In this document: positions 57,698 through 64,000 of the stretch, piece by piece
How positions within the stretch are numbered: position 1 is the first letter of the stretch
Layout: each line of letters opens with the position of its first letter
Assembly (NCBI GenBank): GCA_905250115.1
Contig: CAJNOI010000093.1
Location: 303,089-367,088, forward strand
From: Adineta steineri
Taxonomy: Eukaryota; Rotifera; Eurotatoria; Adinetida; Adinetidae
Length of the DNA: 64,000 bases
Direction: 5' to 3'
Position numbers and translations under genes: made by a program
Notes under the pieces: model-generated
Database searches by the model: none
What the model saw: the letters and a program-made list of their open reading frames with translations, nothing else
What the model was told of the DNA's origin: nothing

Positions 57698-58819
57698 TTA
57701 AACATCAATAAATTTTTGTATAACTACAGAATTGGATTCATTTAATGTAACTACAATTAATGAATCGTTAATAACCAGTGCACCCACTTGAGAATGATCA
57801 ACTTGTACCCAGCCTGTCCATTCACCCAATCGTATTTCACTATGAATGACTTGACTTTTATTAATATAATGATAAATAAGGCTAGTAGCGAGATATGGAT
57901 CAGGTCCAAATGACATAAATGTAGTCCATATATTACCAGTATTAGAATCAATTCCGATGAATGATGATGTCAATTCCAAGTCTTTGTAACTTGCATTTGT
58001 CAACAATATTGAAGAAGAATTCTCTTGTGTAACAAAATTCCATATACGAAGTTCAGTCAAATTATTTGGTCGTGTTATATTAGACCAAATGATAGTGTCG
58101 ATATCACTTAATACTGCACCACCAACTAAATCTATAGGAAATATGCCATCCATTGGCTTGTAAACCTTTCTTAATTCCAGAGATTGTCGTTCAAGACTTA
58201 TGATTCCAATACCATTCATCATTACAAAAATATCATCATTAAATGGAATATCCCAAATATCAGACAATCCTAAATGTATTTCAAACGATGAAGCATCGAA
58301 TTGGCGCAATAATGAACCATTAATAATAGATATTTCTGCGACTAAAGTAGCCGAACTCATAAACTTTGTACTTATTAATGCATATACACTTGTACAGTTG
58401 GGAGTATCGAATGCACGTTCTAATACGACAATAGAATACTGTGTCGACATATTTACTGGTACAACTGTTACAGACTCAAATGGATGTATATCTGTTCTTG
58501 TTAAGAGTAAGACAGTTCCATTGGGAGAAAGAAAACTTCCTAAATGTAACACAGATACTGCTATTGTAGTGTTGATCGGAAGCCATTCCATAGTAGATAA
58601 TACATTAGAACTAGCAAATGCGACAGTTGATAAATTAAATGACATTTGCGTGACATTTGATGATAATGCCCATTGTATGTCAAATACTTGTTTTCCATGT
58701 TGTTTCAATTTTGCAATCATCGAACTTGGAGCAGAAACGACATTATCCAATTGAATTAAAGCAATTACATGAACAATAAATATTAATAATATAACTATAC
58801 AAAAAGTGTTTCTTTTCAT
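57698..58819 (-). CDS. Secreted, heavily N-glycosylated protein of unknown family
   Basis: From the ATG at 58819 the frame gives 373 residues starting with a clear signal sequence (MKRNTFCIVILLIFIVHVIA). The open frame extends 18 codons upstream to 58873 but that would bury the signal peptide. More than ten NxS/T sequons are present (NVT, NLS, NTT, NGT, NMS, NCT, NGS, NIT, NLT, NSS, NAS, NKS). Few Cys. Repeating blocks with D/N-G turns, such as GLSDIWDIPFNDDIFVMMNG and GIDSNTGNIWTTF, hint at a beta-propeller-like extracellular fold, but no family is recognised. Single exon; no TM helix or GPI signal is obvious at the C-terminus. Confidence 0.65.
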   Translation of the reverse strand: MKRNTFCIVILLIFIVHVIALIQLDNVVSAPSSMIAKLKQHGKQVFDIQWALSSNVTQMSFNLSTVAFASSNVLSTMEWLPINTTIAVSVLHLGSFLSPNGTVLLLTRTDIHPFESVTVVPVNMSTQYSIVVLERAFDTPNCTSVYALISTKFMSSATLVAEISIINGSLLRQFDASSFEIHLGLSDIWDIPFNDDIFVMMNGIGIISLERQSLELRKVYKPMDGIFPIDLVGGAVLSDIDTIIWSNITRPNNLTELRIWNFVTQENSSSILLTNASYKDLELTSSFIGIDSNTGNIWTTFMSFGPDPYLATSLIYHYINKSQVIHSEIRLGEWTGWVQVDHSQVGALVINDSLIVVTLNESNSVVIQKFIDV

Positions 58820-61304
58820 TTCAGAGAATCTACAATAATAAAATTCAAATGATACACGTACGCTTTTCAACAAATTCTAAACGAAGAAGTATCGAACGGA
58901 TATTAGCAATTGTCTAGCGATTTTATTTTATTAAGATTTTTCTCACTTTGAGTTGCTCACGTGTCAAAATACAATCGAAATAATTTCGTAAAAATATGAT
59001 TTCTTTGTCGAGTTCAGAATAACGAAGAGTCTCAAGCGTTATGTTAATTAAAAAAAAAGAAAATATTTAGCTAACAAATCTCAATATTTATTTATAACTG
59101 TTCTGCTATAGTCTGATACAAACTGTAATTAAAAATACCGCAATAGGCAGATTTTCTTCAATAACCTATTCCAAACAATTATATATAATCTTTCAGTTTT
59201 AACTTACGTAGACATATCTCATTATTATTGGTGTATGCGATCGATTTCATTCAGAAATATGCATCAAATTGCTTCTGTTTTCATTTTCACAAGAGAATCA
59301 GAATGTATATTCCACTGAAAATTTTAGTGGGCAAGATGGAGATAAATATAAAGCGTACATGAAGAATGACAAAACTTGTTATCAACGGAGTTCTTTTTTA
59401 TGACATTTCTTTTTCATTCTTCTTTTGATAGTGTGATGAGGCAAGATAAGATAAAGACAGATGTGTATATCGAAAAACTCATCTACTTTTATCCTCCTGA
59501 TAGTTTGTTCTTTTTTCGGTCAAAAGAAATTCTTGTGTTAAAGAGGTAGTATTTAATAATTAAAGTTATTTGAAAGGATTTCTTGAAATCCTTTGTAATG
59601 TGAAGATATTCTCATGGAAAAGTTTTTATTATTTTTCTTTATTTGAATAAATATAAAAAGAATTGTTTGTTTTATAAAAACTGAACGTTCAATAAATGTT
59701 CAGAAAAAGTGGTATCGTTTCCTTTCGTAGAAAGTATTTTCAACCATGATCAACTTTCATCTTATGTATTTTGCTATTGTTAATATAGGTGTCGAATTTG
59801 ACTTTCTTAATTGATGTGGGTGTTCTCTTTAGATCAAGAAGGACACCCACACCTGCACCTTCAAGATCATATAAATCTTAACAATAAGATTAAATGCAAT
59901 ACTGAGAATAATATGCCTTTATAGAAAGATATTTAGATAAGAAAATAAATTCATCTTATATTCAATTTGACATATCATATTCATATTGATAATAATAGTA
60001 GTTATATACCATAAATAGCAATTCTAGTTTTAGCCTTAATTTGCATTTCAATTTTAGTATAACATTGCAAATAATAGACACTTATCTTTTAATTTATGAA
60101 TAATGAGTTGAAAGAGAAATAAGATAAGACTGACAGAGTCATAAAAAATACTGACGAATAAAATTCATCCCTTTTCAGACAATATCTCTAACAACTACGG
60201 AGTTAATCAAGTTGATGAAATATTAGGTTTTGAAAAACAGACAAAAAGAAACTGTATATTATTATAATGATGATAAGAGCTCAATGATCATACTTAAAAA
60301 AGAAAACACGATACGAAAAAAATTCTCTATAGAGTCTTCTACATAATTTTATTCTTTAAACGGACATATTAAAATAAACTAATGACTATCAAAGATTATA
60401 AATAATATTCCCATTTGTTGCAAAACCTATTTTAGTAAAAGCTAGTTTGAAAATTTTAATTTGTTGTTTATTATAACTCAACCCATATTTAACATCATCA
60501 GATAACATCTGTCTGTCTCAGCGCATAAAAAGTTTTTAATTAAAAAGCATTAAAAGATTTTTAGAAGTTAATTTAGTATGAATTAACTAAACATAATTTT
60601 TTTAGTTATTATTCTTCTTGATGATATATTTAGCATATGAAAAAGTGAACTACTTTTGTATTACTTCACATTTTTCAAATTTTCTACTGTTACTTTGAGA
60701 AATATCTGTTTAACATTTTACAAGAAATGTGAATGATTCATCCATGTCTTTAGATTTATTAAGGCGTGGATAAATGAGCTGTGATATTTCATTCATCTTT
60801 CATCAAAACCCAGCACTCTCAAGGTTATATAGTTCCTTGTGATAACTAAGCTTTTAAATCCCCTAAGCGCTTCCATTAATATTGATAAAAGACAACATAA
60901 ATGCATTTCATAATTAAAGGAAAAAAAAATAACATCCGTAAAAGAATCCTATTACACAGAATAAAACAATAATTATCAATCAATACTTTTCACAATACCA
61001 ATTATATATCTAGTTAAGCCATTCTTTCAAAAATATATCTCGAAACTAGTTAGAGTAATTAAATAGAACATATTCAAGGACGCTTCTTATCTGTCATAGT
61101 TATAGTAGTTTTATAAAAATAATTTATATTTCCAGTCATGCTCCAACACAAATGAGACAGCTATATATATAGAAAGAGAGACAGACTTCAAAAAAGAAAA
61201 AATGATGTGAAAGCATTACCGTAAGAATAATATTATTAATGTTAGAGAATATTACAAAATAGTTTTTACCTCTTATTGCTATCTCAACTTTTATTTTCAA
61301 CAAG
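58820..61304. other. Intergenic region
   Basis: AT-rich. A G-rich/C-rich inverted tract (tgtgggtgttct...ggacacccacac) lies near 59815-59854. The last ~560 bp (60745-61304) is the receptor upstream region that is duplicated at 38060-38765. Confidence 0.5.
59813..59856. repeat. TGTGGG-containing inverted tract
   Basis: An imperfect inverted repeat with tgtgggtgttct on one side and ggacacccacac on the other. It contains one TGTGGG unit per arm, like the bdelloid telomeric hexamer. It may be a remnant of interstitial telomeric DNA or simply a minisatellite. Confidence 0.4.
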
Positions 61305-62246
61305 ATGCTAGTCATAACAAGAACCGATCAAGATCTTATCTATCATGTTAAATTCTTCATAATTCTTTTCTTACTAATTCCAGCAATTATTCTCTTTCTA
61401 TTCATTTTCACATTCTTTATGACTAGTTGCATTCAACTACGCAAACTACAATATCAAGCACTACTAATCCTATTCATTGTTAATTTTGTTCAGTTATTAA
61501 TTAACATACCCATGGTCGTACATTTTCTTCGTCTCCATGTTATTAGTCCAGCAACAGGTGCATATTGTAAAACTTGGATGTATATTGAATTCACTCTTGA
61601 AGCAGTAAACAATTATTTAGTAGCTGTCATATCTATTCAACGACACACACTTGTCTTTCGACCAAATCTATTTCGTACACGTTTCAAATGTTATCTTTTC
61701 TACTATTTACCACTTCTATGTTGCATTATTTATCCGGTTACTTTTTACATGGGTGCTGTTGTGTTCTATCCATGTGATCCTGCACAATGGAACTTCACAT
61801 TAAACATGTGTGGTGATACAATTTGTTTTTTTTCAGACAGTGAAGTACTGGCTACATATGATTGGATAGTGAATAGTGGCTTACCAATTATTATTATAAT
61901 GTTGGCCAATTTATTACTCATCGTAAGAGTTGTTAAACAAAAATCTCGTAGACAAAAAACTATTTCATGGGCGAAACAAAGACGTATGACATTGCAACTA
62001 GTTAGTATATCAAGTATTTATTTATTAACATGGTTACCAACTATTATTACTGGTATAGTTCAACAGATAAATCCATCGAATTATTTATATGGAATCGAAG
62101 AAAATTTTATATCAGATCTTACGTATTTGGTTTGTCTAACACTTCCGTGGATGTCTCTTGGATTACTTCCAGATTTTCATAAATGGATGTTAAGACGAGT
62201 CCAGCATATCACAACTCGACAAAATACTATTAGACCTACGATCTAA
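61305..62246 (+). CDS. Orphan rhodopsin-like 7TM receptor
   Basis: A single exon of 313 residues. Seven hydrophobic helices; SPATGAYCKTW at TM3 with the conserved Cys; SIQRHTLVF at the DRY position; second-loop Cys in CDPAQWNFTLNMCGDTICFF; a basic third loop (KQKSRRQKTISWAKQRR); TM6 YLLTWLPTIITG; TM7 LPWMSLGLLPDFHKW without NPxxY. It is a close paralogue of the receptors at 33446 and 63428 and a more distant one of 31552. Its upstream region is partly duplicated at 38060-38765. Ligand and coupling are unknown. Confidence 0.85.
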   Translation: MLVITRTDQDLIYHVKFFIILFLLIPAIILFLFIFTFFMTSCIQLRKLQYQALLILFIVNFVQLLINIPMVVHFLRLHVISPATGAYCKTWMYIEFTLEAVNNYLVAVISIQRHTLVFRPNLFRTRFKCYLFYYLPLLCCIIYPVTFYMGAVVFYPCDPAQWNFTLNMCGDTICFFSDSEVLATYDWIVNSGLPIIIIMLANLLLIVRVVKQKSRRQKTISWAKQRRMTLQLVSISSIYLLTWLPTIITGIVQQINPSNYLYGIEENFISDLTYLVCLTLPWMSLGLLPDFHKWMLRRVQHITTRQNTIRPTI

Positions 62247-63427
62247 GAACTATATCTACATAATGTATTATTCATATAATTGTTTTATGAACACAATAAA
62301 TTTTATGTCTTGTAGTAAATAGAAAGAAATATTTAATTATATGTATATACTGTTTGCATTGATAAATATGAATGTCACCTAGTCGATAGTATAAAAAATT
62401 TGCTGTAATATCGATACTCACTATTCAATTACAGTAGTGACATCTTAATGTCAATCGTTTTATGACTTAAATAAATACAACACGATAGATATTTTGATTT
62501 TGATATGTATTTTTGTAAGAAAAAAAACACGTAGATGTAAATAATGAATATTGTCTATGAAATGTATAATCTAGTGACTTGATATCATACGAATAACAAT
62601 CAATATTGATTACGAGAGAGTCGAAAAACTAAACAACAATACTTTTCGATCACTTCAAAGGAAATATTAAATACAAATATATTAAAGAAATATATATTTT
62701 TATAGTTTTAAACAAAAACTCCAATCAAATAATTCATTCTTCTAAAACATCTATAATCTCATTGCCCTTTAGTATTGTCAGTAGTTCCTATATATACCTC
62801 GATGTATACTGATTTTTTTTTCAAATATTAATAATATCAACTTCAGTCGTCTTTGTATGACATGTATTGAAGCAATACTGGAATTAGTATTTCTTCTAAC
62901 AAAATCTGATATATATTTAAATTAATTCTATTATAAGAAATAAGGAACTCGTCTTCGCAAAATATATGGGTCATTTTTACAATAACATAAAATAATATTT
63001 ATTTATAGACGTTTTCCATTTTGTTTATATAACAGTTATAGAGTAATTCATTGTTTTCATTATTTTTTTTTCTTAGATATCAAGCCTAATGAGTTTTAAT
63101 ATTACTGTCAATAGACATGATATTAAATATTCTTCTATGTTAATTAATTTTGTCTTATTCAAAGAATAAGATAAAAATGCCTGGCAGAATATTATTATAT
63201 TTTATATATTAATGAGAATCATTAACATATTAAACTTTGTAAAGTCTAGTTTCCGCCAACCAAGAGACAAATCTATATATAGAGTTAAGAAAAGATAATC
63301 AAGAGAGATGAAGAAAAAAATAGTGAAAAGCGAACATATCAGAAATGAGATTTTATTACTGTCATAAAATTACTCCGAGAAGCATACCACTGCTCTCTTT
63401 TTGACTCTACAGCTAACCATTAACAAG
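62247..63427. other. Intergenic region
   Basis: AT-rich spacer between two tandem receptor genes. No further coding frame. Confidence 0.5.
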
Positions 63428-64000
63428 ATGGACACACTAGCAAATAATGGACATCTTATTCATAGTATCAAATTTTTCGTTGTTCTTATCTTGGAAATTT
63501 TAGCCATTATTCTTTTTCTTCTCATTTTTCTCTTCTTCATTACTAATCGTCGTTACTTAGATAAACTACAAAATCAAGCTTTATTAATCTTATTTATGGT
63601 TAATTTTACTCAACTATCACTTAATATACCAATGCTTCTACATTTCCTTCGTCTCGATCGTGTTAGTCCAGCAACAGGCACATATTGTAAAACGTGGATG
63701 TACATTGAGTCGACTCTTGATGCTGCCAATGAATTTTTAGTAGCTGTTATATCTATTCAACGACATACACTCATTTTTCAACCAAATCTATTACATATAC
63801 GTTTCAAACGGTATCTTCTATATTATTTACCACTTCTGTTCTGCATTATTTATCCAGTTGTTTTTTATTTGGGTACTATTATTTTGTATTCATGTGATGA
63901 AGCACAATGGAACTTTACATTAAATGCATGTGGTGATACTATCTGTTATCTTTCAGATAATGAGATATTAGCTGGATATGATTGGATAGTGAATACTGGA
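63428..64000 (+). CDS. Orphan 7TM receptor, cut by the window end
   Basis: Open from the ATG at 63428 through the last base, 191 codons without a stop. It supplies TM1 (FFVVLILEILAIILFLLIFL), TM2 and the start of TM3 (RLDRVSPATGTYCKTW), then SIQRHTL, TM4 and the second loop. The last 344 bp are identical to 33446-33789, so the rest of the protein is probably that of the 33446-34173 copy. It sits about 1.2 kb after the paralogue at 61305 in the same orientation, suggesting tandem duplication. Confidence 0.85.
   Translation, partial: MDTLANNGHLIHSIKFFVVLILEILAIILFLLIFLFFITNRRYLDKLQNQALLILFMVNFTQLSLNIPMLLHFLRLDRVSPATGTYCKTWMYIESTLDAANEFLVAVISIQRHTLIFQPNLLHIRFKRYLLYYLPLLFCIIYPVVFYLGTIILYSCDEAQWNFTLNACGDTICYLSDNEILAGYDWIVNTG

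Noticed and set aside
1-64000. CRISPR arrays, bacterial operons or prophage
   Set aside because: No regularly spaced direct repeats, Shine-Dalgarno sites or phage genes; introns throughout show a eukaryotic nuclear genome.

Overview
The window looks like a bdelloid rotifer nuclear scaffold. It is strongly AT-rich, and most genes are split by short spliceosomal introns (about 48-90 nt, gt..ag, pyrimidine-poor acceptors). Metazoan families (TRIM-NHL, ZIP13, SLC33A1, many rhodopsin-like receptors, CYP) are interleaved with genes normally confined to fungi, plants or microbes. That mixture is characteristic of bdelloids (Adineta/Rotaria); the species cannot be fixed from the sequence alone. All assignments come from reading the sequence; no search was run.

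Layout. 0.3-4.0 kb: a nine-exon RING/B-box/coiled-coil/NHL gene (+). 6.0-6.5 kb: a galactose-binding/discoidin-like fragment (-). 7.5-9.8 kb: a KUP/HAK/KT potassium transporter (-), a non-animal family. 10.8-11.2 kb: a small coiled-coil ORF (-). 12.3-16.6 kb (+): a cytochrome P450 with a one-base break, a zinc-less quinone-oxidoreductase-like MDR enzyme, and a fungal-type SAM methyltransferase. 16.9-20.4 kb: an unrecognised four-exon gene (-). 20.4-25.1 kb: a gene-poor stretch with one GC-rich island. 25.1-27.4 kb: a multi-exon, disabled CRESS-DNA Rep-like gene (-). 28.4-29.4 kb: a ZIP13-like zinc transporter (-).

31.6-34.2 kb: two orphan receptors around a 100-N assembly gap. 36.1-37.1 kb: a small zinc-finger gene. 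38.1-39.3 kb: the flanks of a lost receptor copy. 40-41.2 kb: a CRAL-TRIO (Sec14) gene. 41.9-42.9 kb: an EEP-superfamily hydrolase. 43.7-44.7 kb: an orphan membrane protein (-). 45-46 kb: a hairpin-headed tandem repeat. 48.2-48.8 kb: an ankyrin fragment. 49.5-50.6 kb: a peptide-receptor-like GPCR (-). 52.4-53.8 kb: an SLC33A1-like acetyl-CoA transporter. 55.5-57.0 kb: a fungal-type (YAT) amino-acid permease. 57.7-58.8 kb: a secreted glycoprotein (-). 61.3-64.0 kb: two more orphan receptors, the last cut by the window end and identical over 344 bp to the copy after the gap.

The genes do not form a single pathway. Three themes stand out: acquired transport and metabolic genes (K+ uptake, amino-acid uptake, methyl transfer), a local family of divergent 7TM receptors multiplying and decaying, and an endogenised replication-protein gene that acquired introns and was then disabled. 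Three genes carry single-base frame breaks in homopolymers, so assembly or sequencing error must be weighed before calling those genes dead.
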